Assembly: GCA_019059635.1 (NCBI GenBank)
Contig: JAGVRJ010000002.1
Span: 434,001-498,000 of the forward strand
Reading direction: 5' to 3'
DNA: 64,000 bases
DNA from: Proales similis
Taxonomy: Eukaryota; Rotifera; Eurotatoria; Ploima; Proalidae
Part shown: in pieces, positions 34,153-43,441 of the stretch
How positions within the stretch are numbered: the stretch's first letter is position 1
How the letters are laid out: every line of letters begins with the position of its first letter
Program-made: the position numbers and the translations under genes
Notes under the pieces: generated by a model
The model's input: the letters and a program-made list of their open reading frames with translations, nothing else
Databases searched by the model: none
Told to the model about the DNA's origin: nothing

Positions 34153-35608
34153 CTAAAGCTCTTCTTTAAGTTTACTTCCTTGGAAGCAAACATTCTGAAG
34201 GTTGCTATCGATGTATTTGATCAACATGCGTCTGAATTGGGAATAATTGCAAATGGAGCTATTGTTCACTTGACTGACGCACGGCAGTTGGCCAGAATTG
34301 TTGAGCATGAAAACGGGTAGCTCGTTGAGAATCACTTGAACCCGATAGTCGGCGTCTGACTGTGAGCATTTATGCAATACAAACGCTGCGTTAGAGGCGA
34401 ACGGCGACACAATGCCGGTTCGAAATCGGCGCCATCGATTCGCTTCAAAATTGTCCGCGCGAAGTTGAGCCTCGTCTTTGAATAAGCTCAATGCGGTCAC
34501 TAGCGGAATTATGTTCTCAGCATGACCGAATCTCAAGTGAAGCGAGTGCCTTCAATCGATCGATTGCTTGCAAAGACAAACGAGCCATTCTTGAAAGTAA
34601 ACTTACTCATTGGAGGGGTTTTTCATTTTCTCTTCGAATCGCGCGATCAGGTCTTGAATGATTGGAAACACCATTTGCGAGTTGAGCTCGTAGCCGTACG
34701 AGCGTTTCCAGTAGCTTTTTAAATCGTTGTAATAGGCCAGAACTTCGTGATCATCGTGATCGAACAGGCCGCACCAATTTAGCGGCATGCGGTGAGCGCG
34801 TTCAATATGACACAGTGTGAACAAGTCGCCTATCAAATCCATTGTGATCGATTTCAATTTATTGAGACCAAGCCGTTCGCCAATCGATTTCAGAAGTTTC
34901 GCAGCAAACGTGCTGTTTGAAAATGCAGTCTGATGACGTTGCGCCTCCTCATTCTCATCTATTTCATTCAAGTAGCGTTGACACAAACTAAACAGCCGCA
35001 TCATAGTGTCATTAACGTGTATCGTTTTCATGAGCACGTTCGGGTCAGCTTGTGGCATAATGCCGCCCAGAAAGCTCTTGCCACTCTGCAGGCATCGATC
35101 TTTGCTACTCGACTGACTAGTTACTTTTCTGCCGAATTCGGCCTCGTCTTTGAATTTGAACAGCTCCGGAAATCGCGTTTTAAAGCGCTCAGCGATTGTG
35201 CGCATTTCTTCTCGGCCCGCATCGCTCAACGCATAGCTCTCTTCGCCCTCAAAGTTCACTTTGAATTTGCCAAGCACTTTCTTTACGCCGGCCTCGGCCA
35301 GCGACTCGAGATGTTCTAGGAACTGCTTAGAACGCTTGACTTGCTTGTCCTTGGGATAGCGAGAGCCGTGTCTGACCACCAGATAAGTCAACTTCGGCCT
35401 AGTTCGGTCATTTTTGGTCATTTATTCGCGAGAAAAGCAAACTGCCCGCCACATACTCACATCCGGCAATTCGATAGTTGCTCGGTTCTTGCATGAATGC
35501 CAGCTGCTCAGGACTGAAACTGTCGATGTATGCCGTCTTGCTTGTGTGAATGCCATTGCTGGCCTCGGGCAGGCTAAGCGAGCTGAACAGTACGAGCAGG
35601 AGAATCAT
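34153..35608 (-). CDS. MINPP1: MINPP1, multiple inositol polyphosphate phosphatase (ER-lumen histidine phosphatase)
   Basis: Removes phosphates from InsP6/InsP5 and related molecules in the ER lumen. Three exons, 35608-35457, 35398-34607 and 34531-34153, give 440 residues. The N terminus MILLLVLFSSLSLPEASNG is a clear signal peptide. The catalytic histidine motif is RHGSRYP and the proton-donor motif is HAEN, the form typical of MINPP rather than the HD of classical acid phosphatases. The protein ends KLKEEL, a KDEL-class retrieval signal comparable with SDEL of human MINPP1. Several cysteines in exon 3 fit secretory folding. The first donor (GA|GTATGT) was chosen because the stronger-looking GTGAGT two bases earlier breaks phase. 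Head-to-head with the CNBD gene, 497 bases apart. Confidence 0.93.
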
Positions 35609-36105
35609 GCTAGATTGACATCCGAGGAAGCAAAATGAAAAGTATGCGAGTGTACGCTTGAGGGCGTGTGTGCTTGTTTGACATGAGCAAAGCTTATCAA
35701 AAAAAACTTAAAGATGAACTTTGCTTGCGTAACCGAAGGCAAACAGAGCCTGACTAAATAATTAATTTAGTTGGAGTAAAACTAGCCGTCGCTGTCTTTG
35801 GTTAGTTTTCTCCATTCTTCTTTTTCTTTTGGTTTCTGTTCGTATCTACACACAAACACGCGCGCGCACACAAGAGAGCGAGAGCAAACAGAAAGTCTTA
35901 TGAAACCAATCGGTTTTTTTTTTCTATTTTCTCGTTTAGGTGTTTTTCGAAGCACTATGACGAAAATGTGCGAGGAATAGCATTTCAGGTTCTTTGCTTG
36001 ATCCAGCCCGCAAAACAACTGCTGAACGACGAATTCAAAAAAACAAAAATTAAGAAAACAGGAAAGCAAAAAAAAAAAAGAATAAAGACGAAAAAGGAAA
36101 TAAGA
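35609..36105. promoter_or_regulatory. short shared upstream region of MINPP1 (-) and the CNBD gene (+)
   Basis: Only 497 bases separate the two divergent start codons, so a bidirectional promoter is likely. Contents: a CA/CG-rich patch (35848-35870), a T tract (35914-35922) and an A tract just before the + strand ATG (36068-36080). No TATA box in a useful position. Confidence 0.4.
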
Positions 36106-38124
36106 ATGCTCGCGTCGATTCTGGGCGAGAACGAGGAAGAACAATTGAGCGAGCTGATCATAAACCCGCAGTTCATGCTAAACAACACAAGCGAGTCGCT
36201 GAAACTAACGCCGACTGACCTGGACCTGCTCAAGAACTGCGTATTGTTCAAAGGCTGGAGCAGTGAATTTTTCCAGAATTTCATCGACGACGAACGTGTG
36301 CACTTGAAACAATTCAAGTAGGTGTCCTAATTGTGCCAGAGTGCGACAATGTGCTCAGGTGCCGGCCCCTTTTCAAGTTTCAAGGAGGTGATCGCCCGAG
36401 AGAAAGGATGCAAAGAGCACATATTCCTGGTGAAAAGCGGAAGCATATTCGTGTGGATAAAGATAAATCGCAGCGAGATAAAAAATCATCAACGAATGCT
36501 CGAGAAGTATTCGAAATTTCCAGGCGTTCTGAGCGAAACTAACTGTAAGCACTTGAGGATACCGCTCAGACACGGTCGTTCATTCGGCTTTTTTTTCTCA
36601 GTCGATAAGCTCAAAGGCAAGTTCTTCAGAGATCGACTGTTGGACGCATTGTCGAACGATGATCTCTTAACGAGTCAATATTCGATAAGACGCCGAGCAG
36701 AGAGCGAATCAACCGAGCCGAAAGAAGATTTAGACAAGCGGCGTAGAGAAAGCTCCAAGGACGTTCGTATAAATGAGACGGTAGAGTGGCGAGAGGATTT
36801 GATCGACACCGGTGAAGATGAGGAAGAGATTGACGAGTTCGAAGAGGAGACGTCGCCTTTCGGTTCTAAGCTGACTCGGCCAATTTTAAACAAACCGGCC
36901 TCGGCTCACTTTAAAGACTCGAGAGAGCGAGCGCCCAAGGAGATGTTTCGATCCTCTTCGTCCAATCTGATTCGTCTTAGTCGTCCGGTGCACTATCTCA
37001 TGGGTCGATTGAAATCTCAATCGGTAACTCTTAGAAGAGCTGTCTATCATGCAACAGTGATCGAACGAACCTTTTAGATTGAAGAGAAGAGTCGAAGTTC
37101 TAGTCCAAGTGCGGCATCGAGTGTTGAAGAGCTAACAGAGAGCGTGATCAAGTCAGCGTATCGAACCGGTTTTTACAAAATGAGCAGGGCACTCTCGTCG
37201 CTCTCATTCGAGGAAGAGGAGAGCGATGTGTCAGAGTCACGACCTCAGTCCGGCCTGACCGAAGCACAAAAATGTGAGAAAATAAAAATTCAGGGCCCAG
37301 ACGTAAGAGACCTTGTTGAAAACTAACAACTGAGGCTAAGATAACGCGTCCGTTAAAGCTATGGAGCAAAGGACTCGACGAGATGGAAGCCAAGGCCAAT
37401 TACTGCTTTGTTAAACTGATGAGCCTGCGGCAGGGCTCGTTGTTTGTAAGTAAACGAATCAGTTGGCCCTCGCGTTGCGCTCTAATGAGTTTGAAATGAA
37501 AACAGGGCCTCAACGAATATTTGTTTGACGAGAAGCGTGAGCAAGAGAAAATACTCGACGCGAGCGGACCAGTGTTGCGCGACGACGAGGACAACTGGGA
37601 GAGCTTGGGTCGAGACGAGCTCAATGAGCACAAGTCAAACAGCTATCATTTGATTGCCAACTCGCGTCTGGTCGAGCTCTACATGATTGACAAAGAGAGT
37701 TATCTCAAACAAATGGTTCTGCAGGCCAGCGACAAGAGCGAATTGAGTCGACACATCGACGAAATGGTTTGAAAATAAATCTCTTGTCGTCATATCCGAT
37801 CGGCTTTTATCAATTGGCGCTTGCACTTTTTAGAAGCAGAGCTTTCCCAAACTGCAGTCGAACAAACAGACGAACGAGAATTTCGTGCAGCAAATGAACT
37901 GGAACATGTATAAAAAGAAAATCTATGGTGAGCAGCTAAGTCGAATGAGTGGCACGAGACGCATGGCCAAGCAGAAGAGCTTGGATGAAAATCGAATTCA
38001 CGCCAGGCGAATGAACTTTAGACGCAAACAGAACGCGATTAGAGAAGAAGAAACAGACAGCAATTACGAACATTCAAAGTTTATTTCCACTTCTCAGTCA
38101 AATTTGCCCAATCTAAAAAAGTGA
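36106..38124 (+). CDS. protein with a degenerate cyclic-nucleotide-binding domain (CNBD2-like)
   Basis: Six exons join in phase: 36106-36317, 36378-37023, 37078-37302, 37341-37445, 37506-37766, 37834-38124; 579 residues. The N-terminal part reads like a cyclic-nucleotide-binding beta-roll: LLKNCVLFKGWSSEFFQNF, HLKQFNFKEVIAREKGCKEH, IFLVKSGSIFVWIKI, then IPLRHGRSFG. The phosphate-binding cassette that should follow as FGE-x-AL...R-x-A is FGFFFSVDK, lacking the conserved Glu and Arg, so cAMP/cGMP binding is doubtful. The middle is acidic/serine-rich, the C terminus basic and helical (MYKKKIYGEQLSRMSG, RIHARRMNFRRKQ). The domain position and long tail recall vertebrate CNBD2, a sperm protein, but orthology is inference. 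The intron 5 donor is an unusual ATG|GTTTGA. The start is the ATG after an A-rich leader. Confidence 0.65.
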
Positions 38125-38184
38125 GATTTCGATTACGAGGTCATTAATGTGAGCACCATCTCTTGGCCAAGGGCACGATTGTCA

Positions 38185-38214
38185 TTTATTTAAATTCCCA
38201 ACAGTGCCAATAAA
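38185..38214. terminator. facing polyadenylation signals of two convergent genes
   Basis: AATAAA at 38209-38214 (+) ends the CNBD gene transcript; AATAAA on the minus strand (TTTATT, 38185-38190) ends the PANTS transcript. Usual cleavage 10-30 bases beyond each signal places the + strand 3' end inside the PANTS coding sequence, so the two mRNAs should overlap. Confidence 0.6.
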
Positions 38215-38218
38215 TGAG

Positions 38219-38641
38219 CTACTTTTGTTGTTGATCCTCTCTGTTCCAGTAAGAGCTTTGCGCCCTCTTGGCCAGCCAATCGGGTAGAGGAGCGTTCCAA
38301 TCGCTGGGCGGGCTTTTTCGCAGCTTCCACACATCGTTCTTGCTCAACGCATCCAAACGCCGTTTGACAAGCTCGTTTTCGTACTTGTCCAGATTCAAAC
38401 GTGCCTCCAGGTTTCGCTCCGGATCTTTCATGTAGCGAAGGCAGTCGCTCCACAGCTCGGCGTAGTAGGTGCAGTTGTGCAGGGGCGCTTCGCCCCGATA
38501 ATAGTCGTAGAACTTTGACTTGAAGCTCTTGCACGATCTGTACTCGTGCTCGTAGTGGTCACAGGGTAAAACGCCTGCTGCCTCGCTCACTGCTGCTGCT
38601 GCCCGAACCGTATCTGACTGAACCTTTTCCTCGACACTCAT
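38219..38641 (-). CDS. C22orf39: UPF0545 / C22orf39 (PANTS) homologue
   Basis: Single-exon 140-residue protein. It matches the small UPF0545 family: a CDHYEHEYRSCKSFKSKFYDYY segment with paired Cys-x9-Cys-type spacing, a second pair NCTYYAELWSDC, and the signature WKLRKSPPSDWNAPLPDW near the C terminus. Twin Cys-x9/10-Cys pairs suggest a CHCH-like helical hairpin. In mouse the homologue (PANTS) is a synaptic protein that regulates plasticity; the molecular activity is unclear. The N-terminal 25 residues are alanine-rich with no clear signal peptide. The ATG is first in frame; the C terminus is polyglutamine/lysine. Its 3' end overlaps that of the convergent CNBD gene. Confidence 0.85.
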   Translation of the reverse strand: MSVEEKVQSDTVRAAAAVSEAAGVLPCDHYEHEYRSCKSFKSKFYDYYRGEAPLHNCTYYAELWSDCLRYMKDPERNLEARLNLDKYENELVKRRLDALSKNDVWKLRKSPPSDWNAPLPDWLAKRAQSSYWNREDQQQK

Positions 38642-39442
38642 CCTCCTAAACTGGATAAAATCTTCGGCCTCTCTTGCCGCTGTACTGTAGACGGCTTGTT
38701 AGAGCGGAGCATTCTTTGCTACTACGCAAACCAAATAGTCTTTGAGATTGAGCCGGCCCTTTTAAAAGCCTTCTGCAGCTGCATTGTCTTTCTTTTGGTG
38801 CGAATTTAATTAAAATTAGACGTTTTGGCAGGCGAGAACAAAAATTTCTTAATTTCCAGGCCTTTTGTATTCCGTGTCTTTTTTTTTCTATTCTGTCTCT
38901 CAGCGTTTCGCCTCTTTTTTCTTTCTCATTTGGCGGCTTTCATTCGCAAGTGTGGATGCGCTCACTTTTCTGTCTCTCTCTCTCTCTCTTTACCTGCACA
39001 ATTCGTTCATTGAGAACAACATCATTAGTTTGACGCGCGCTTGCACAATAAAATAGAGTCAATGAAATGAATATTTCCTTTTGCATTTCTCAAGCGGCGA
39101 GAGAAATTTTAATTTGAGCAAATTAGTTGGCCAAATGCATTCGTTGCTGACGAATGATTGCTTTGCTAATAAACGACTCGTTAGATCGAATTAAATAGAA
39201 TTGTGCAAGTGTAAAATAAACGAGCGTACACGCAGAGATACTCACACGGAAGGTGAATGGTTGTTGATGGCGTTGGCGGTGGTGGCGACGGCATTCGTGG
39301 TGGTGATGGTGGCGGTTACGATTTGCTGAGTCTGGTATGGACTCGGCAACTAGAACACAAAAAAACTATGCCAAAAGCCAAATTGGTCTTTAATTTGCTC
39401 CTAAATTGCATGGAGGTGCGCGGTCTATATATTGAGGCGCAC

Positions 39443-39477
39443 ATGCGGCGTCGATCGAGATCATATCGACGCCGCAT
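39443..39477. repeat. perfect 13-bp inverted repeat, GC-rich hairpin
   Basis: ATGCGGCGTCGAT (39443-39455) and ATCGACGCCGCAT (39465-39477) are exact complements around a 9-base spacer. A second outer pair, CGGTCT (39421-39426) and AGACCG (39481-39486), nests around it with unequal arms. It lies about 90 bases upstream of a TATA box, so it may be a dimeric regulator site or a structured transcript. Confidence 0.7.
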
Positions 39478-39568
39478 TAGAGACCGTACTATGATTGTCT
39501 AAAATGCTTGCTGCTTAATTTGATCCTAAGCATGCTTGACTTGAGAGTAGCGCATGTGAAGCATAACA

Positions 39569-39576
39569 TATAAATA
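39569..39576 (+). promoter_or_regulatory. TATA box of the alveolin-like gene
   Basis: TATAAATA lies 70 bases before the ATG at 39646. Transcription about 30 bases downstream would give a leader of roughly 40 bases, a typical TATA-gene arrangement. Confidence 0.6.
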
Positions 39577-39645
39577 CGCGCAGTAGTCTTAATACGGAGT
39601 CAAAACATTCTCGTGTTTCAAAATTCAATCCAGACCATCACAGTC

Positions 39646-41091
39646 ATGAATACGGCCGGCTATCAGTCCGCAAAGATCGATATTGTAAACAGAATCGCGC
39701 GCGATTTGATTCAGCTTCAGAAGAATCAAAACACGTCCACCAGAGCCGAGGTGGCTTCTTCAGCCTCGGCAGCAAAGCCACCGATCCAGTCCTCTAAATC
39801 GTGCCACAATATCTGGGCGAACAAACCGGCAAAAAGTAAACTTGAACAAGAGCTGCTCTCTGCACCAAATCCGATTCCGGCACCGGCAAACAATCGTCTC
39901 GTCAAGCTAAACGGGATAACTGGCATCGAGCTTAATCGACAAGAAACTGCCAATTGGAAGAGCCGCGAAGGCCTGCTCGCAGATCAATATCCGCTCTACT
40001 ATGATCCTAATCCCGAAGTGATCAGGAAGAAGCCAACTGAGAAAGTAAAGGTCCAGCAAGAAGTCGAAGTCAGATACTTCAAGCCTCCACCTCTTCCGGA
40101 GGCGCCAAGCATCGTTGTTCGTCGCGAGGCCGACAGATATGAAGAGCCAGCTCCGCCCATTGTGGTCCGAGTAAAACCGCCTCGGGCACCTTCACCGGAG
40201 CCCATCGTTCTGAGAGAAAAGCCACCACAACCGCCCAAGTATTCGGCCAAGGTGATCACCATTCCAGGCAAAGTGCTGCCTGCACCTCGTCGAGTGATTG
40301 TCGAGAGATTGGCCGACGAGCCCAAAGTGGCCCGCAAGATAATTATCGAGAAATGGCTTCCATACGATCCGCCCAAGCGAAAGGTGATTCTCGAGCGATC
40401 AAAGAGTGATGGCGAATTCTTGGCTCCGCGAACGCAGTCTAGCCCTCAGTTGAGCGTTGGCTCGGCACCTGAACCAGAACAGCGCAATCTGTACATGAGC
40501 TGGGACGAGCCTCAGGTCGAGCTCTTGCCCGAGTATAAAGACTTGGGCGAGTTCGACACAAATCCTGAAGAATACGTGAAGCAATACGAGTCTGAGCTAA
40601 AAGATGAGAGCGAAATTCTTTCCCAACTGAACACGCCACTTCCGGAGAAATTCTTCAAGGTCAGAGAGCAGGGCCCGCCAGAACTCGAAGGGGACATCGA
40701 GGCCATGGCGTACATAGATTTGGAGAAAGAAGGCCTGTCCGAATACAAAGAGTTTTTGTTCAAATCAGGTGTTCTGCCAATCAGAGAAGAACGTGAGCAA
40801 ACTGGCTGGACCTCGAGCAACGAATTAGAGCAAACAAATCAACAGTCTGAGCAGCAAAACAAAGAGTTTGAGCAGAAAATTGATCAAATTCTGTCTGAGC
40901 TGAGTCAAACGGGAGAAAGACGAGTCGACGTGCGCGAACTGGAACGACTTCTCTTGATAATGAACAGTAGACTCGACAAACGCTACGGAGAACGCGAGCT
41001 TAATTATCTTCTATCAATTTTAGACCCAGAGCACAGAGGAGTAGTTCACTTGGACGAATTGAGGAGGAGCATTCTCGCAAGAGAAATCTAG
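39646..41091 (+). CDS. alveolin-like charged/proline repeat protein with EF-hand-like C terminus
   Basis: Intron-free 481-residue frame. After a 100-residue polar start comes a region (about nt 40060-40420) of imperfect short repeats that alternate a valine/isoleucine-charged core with proline spacers: SIVVRREADRYEEPAPP, PIVVRVKPPRAPSPE, PIVLREKPPQPP, RVIVERLADEPK, KIIIEKWLPYDPPKR, KVILERS. Repeats of this kind (V/I-I-V-E/R-K/R with proline breaks) resemble alveolin and other membrane-skeleton filament proteins. The centre is acidic. The last 55 residues look like a pair of EF-hands: a degenerate first unit and a loop DPEHRGVVHLDE that keeps Asp1, Gly6 and Glu12. No signal peptide or membrane segment. 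Likely a cytoskeletal or cortical structural protein; I know no named orthologue. The upstream TATA box suggests strong, tissue-specific expression. Confidence 0.7.
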   Translation: MNTAGYQSAKIDIVNRIARDLIQLQKNQNTSTRAEVASSASAAKPPIQSSKSCHNIWANKPAKSKLEQELLSAPNPIPAPANNRLVKLNGITGIELNRQETANWKSREGLLADQYPLYYDPNPEVIRKKPTEKVKVQQEVEVRYFKPPPLPEAPSIVVRREADRYEEPAPPIVVRVKPPRAPSPEPIVLREKPPQPPKYSAKVITIPGKVLPAPRRVIVERLADEPKVARKIIIEKWLPYDPPKRKVILERSKSDGEFLAPRTQSSPQLSVGSAPEPEQRNLYMSWDEPQVELLPEYKDLGEFDTNPEEYVKQYESELKDESEILSQLNTPLPEKFFKVREQGPPELEGDIEAMAYIDLEKEGLSEYKEFLFKSGVLPIREEREQTGWTSSNELEQTNQQSEQQNKEFEQKIDQILSELSQTGERRVDVRELERLLLIMNSRLDKRYGERELNYLLSILDPEHRGVVHLDELRRSILAREI

Positions 41092-42211
41092 TTCTCCTCG
41101 CTTCAACCTGCCCTACTCCGTACTGTTCTGTGTTTTGATGATTTTTTTTTAAACACAACTCGTCTAGCTCTTCTCTTATACATTTTTTCGCTTCTTGTTT
41201 TAATTGCGGACGTTTGAATAATTGCGCAATTCGCCTTTGATCAGGGAAGGTTTAGAATGATCGATGACGATTCTAAATAAAAAAAAAAAGATTTCCACCA
41301 AACCAATTTGTTCAATCAATCGTCGATGGGGCTTTATGTCAAAGCTATGGCTGACGTAAATGATTCTCAATGACTCATTTGTTTTACAGTCATAAACTGT
41401 CGAGTGTTATTTGCCTATCGAAAGCGTGAAGAGAGAAAGTAACGCTTTCATATGCACGTCTCATAGCCTTCACGTTTCTCAAGTAATGTGCGTGTGTTGT
41501 TGTGTTTGTGTCGTGTCGGGTCTAGTTTTCTATTTTTCTTTTACTTTACTTGCGTGGCTCGTCGTACACGTTTGAAGATCAAGACTTAGACGAGTTTTTA
41601 GGAGCATAATTCTCTACTTCTAAATGTTGGCCGCAAACGTTTTTGAAATATTTTGCCTGCATGCATCATCGTGTGCATTAGGTCCCACATGAAGCTGACG
41701 TTTATTTTTCTTCGCTTTTCTTATTTATTTTTGAATCATGTTTGTTATTTTCCACCCTCTCGCTCCTTTCCCTCTTCTCTCTCTCTATTCCATCATTCTC
41801 TCTCTCTCTCTCTCCATTCACTCATGGCACGCTTAATCACCATCGTCATCATTATCGTCATATAGACACTTTTTTCACGAGAATTTTTCAAAGATTTTCT
41901 CATTTATGCGATCTGTTTACTTTAAATAACAGTTTGTCTACAAATTACGAGTGCGTGTCCTCCTTCAAAACTGCGGATGCCTGTCTCTCTCGCACATGCC
42001 AGTTTCGTTACATTCACGTCAAATTGTTCAAAAATCTAGAAGCCGATTTTAGAACTCACGCATTCATTTTGCTGCACACACGCATACGCGCACGTAAGCA
42101 CAGAGGCATAGACGCGTAGACACGCGACACGGCAAAAAACAAACAACCACAAACAGATCGCAGAAGGTAGTCCAGGCAGTGCTTAAAACGCAAATTGGTT
42201 CACAAACTGTT
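41092..42211. other. intergenic region upstream of FOXK
   Basis: Holds the 3' flank of the alveolin-like gene (AATAAA near 41276) and the 5' flank of FOXK. A CT tract lies at about 41797-41814. Short inverted repeat GAAAGCG/CGCTTTC at 41420-41449. No TATA box close to the FOXK start; no exon recognised. Confidence 0.5.
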
Positions 42212-43441
42212 ATGGATGGGAGAGAGTCAGGGAGGCAATCTATCGATGAGGAGGGCGTGCCGAGTTCAACTGCACTGGCTTATGTGAAAATAACCTACCC
42301 GAGCGAAGTCAAAACTGAATGCGATCAATACTTTGTGATACACGAGCCGGAGTTTATTGTCGGCCGCAGATTCGAAAGCAATGATCTACTGAGCAAACAG
42401 GCCGACATTCTGGTCAATAACTGTTCGCTCGTTTCTCGCCGCCACTTTTCAATGCGCTTTAAATCGGAAGAAAGTTCGTCGTTCGAATCGAGCTGGGAGC
42501 TCACTTGCCTGAGTAAAAACGGCTTGTTTGTCAACTCGCTTTACATCGAACAGGGCCAGCGTGTTTCGATGGAGTGCAATCGTCGCCATTACCTCCGCTT
42601 TCCAAACACGCACATACGCATTATATTCAAAAGTAATTTAAATCGCCTCGACTCTCTGTCTGTTTGCGACTCTCAGAAAATCAATGCCACCTGTCAATCG
42701 CCGTCCAGTGAGCAAACTTCATACTCGGCCGAATCAAGGCAAACAACAGCGACGAGCGTGAAGCCGCCTTATTCTTATGCGCAACTGATCGCTCAGGCCA
42801 TCTCGTCGACCAAAGAGCATCGGATCACATTGAGCGAGATCTACGCTTACATAGCCAATAACTACAGCTATTATAAACTGGGCGAGAAAGGCTGGCAGAA
42901 CTCGATTCGGCACAACTTGTCCTTGAACAGGAACTTCATCAAAATGGCTCGGGGCAAGAACGAAAAAGGCAAAGGCTCATTCTGGTGCATAGAGCCGAAC
43001 AGTGAAGCGAGAATCTTGGGAGAAGCTTTTTGTGAGCGTGGTCGTCATAACTTTAGCTCAACGAGCCGCTCGTCCTGTGGACCAGTCGGTGCAGTAGTGG
43101 ACGAGCAAGCGGGTCGAAACATTCAGTCGGATGCGAGCTGCAGTCTGATTCCAAATCAGGAATATTCTGAGTTTGAGCACGCACTTTCGACTGACGCGGC
43201 CTACTTCATCCCGCTGGTTTACGTTCACTTGTCGGCTGCCTTGATGCAATTTGCACAAAGTCCCGACCAAATGAACAAGTTGGAATCTGAACAGGCACTT
43301 TTTGGTGCCGCCGCGGCTGCCACACAAAGGCTCTATTTAAATTCGAGCACTCAGCATTCAGCAGATGCAGATAAGCGAAAACGAACCGAGTGCATGAATG
43401 ATTCAGTTTCCAAGGCAAAGCGCCTTCAAGTTCAGAATTAA
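42212..43441 (+). CDS. FOXK: FOXK-type transcription factor (FHA + forkhead)
   Basis: Intronless 409-residue protein. The FHA domain occupies roughly residues 25-140 with the phosphopeptide-binding core intact: FIVGRR, SLVSRRHFSMRF and LSKNGLFVN. A forkhead DNA-binding domain follows at about residues 180-275: VKPPYSYAQLIAQAI, the recognition helix GWQNSIRHNLSLNRNFIKM, and KGKGSFWCIEP. The FHA plus forkhead combination is unique to FOXK, which represses genes with Sin3 and links insulin/mTOR signals, autophagy and chromatin. The tail is short, with an alanine run and a basic KRKR segment. Vertebrate FOXK proteins are 660-730 residues, so this one is much reduced. The ATG at 42212 is first in frame. 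Lack of introns, in a window where most genes are spliced, is unusual. AATAAA is at 43697-43702. Confidence 0.93.
   Translation: MDGRESGRQSIDEEGVPSSTALAYVKITYPSEVKTECDQYFVIHEPEFIVGRRFESNDLLSKQADILVNNCSLVSRRHFSMRFKSEESSSFESSWELTCLSKNGLFVNSLYIEQGQRVSMECNRRHYLRFPNTHIRIIFKSNLNRLDSLSVCDSQKINATCQSPSSEQTSYSAESRQTTATSVKPPYSYAQLIAQAISSTKEHRITLSEIYAYIANNYSYYKLGEKGWQNSIRHNLSLNRNFIKMARGKNEKGKGSFWCIEPNSEARILGEAFCERGRHNFSSTSRSSCGPVGAVVDEQAGRNIQSDASCSLIPNQEYSEFEHALSTDAAYFIPLVYVHLSAALMQFAQSPDQMNKLESEQALFGAAAAATQRLYLNSSTQHSADADKRKRTECMNDSVSKAKRLQVQN

Larger units (their letters stand above)
38642..39645. other. divergent intergenic region with a TATA promoter and a strong hairpin
   Basis: Upstream of PANTS (-) and of the alveolin-like gene (+). 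Contains a CT repeat (38977-38989), a GGTGG-rich patch (39258-39320), a perfect 13-bp inverted repeat (39443-39477) and a TATA box (39569-39576). No exon seen. Confidence 0.5.

Noticed and set aside
35968-36105. N-terminal extension of the CNBD frame upstream of the ATG at 36106
   Set aside because: It translates an A-rich tract as lysines, has no ATG at its head and lies in the expected leader.
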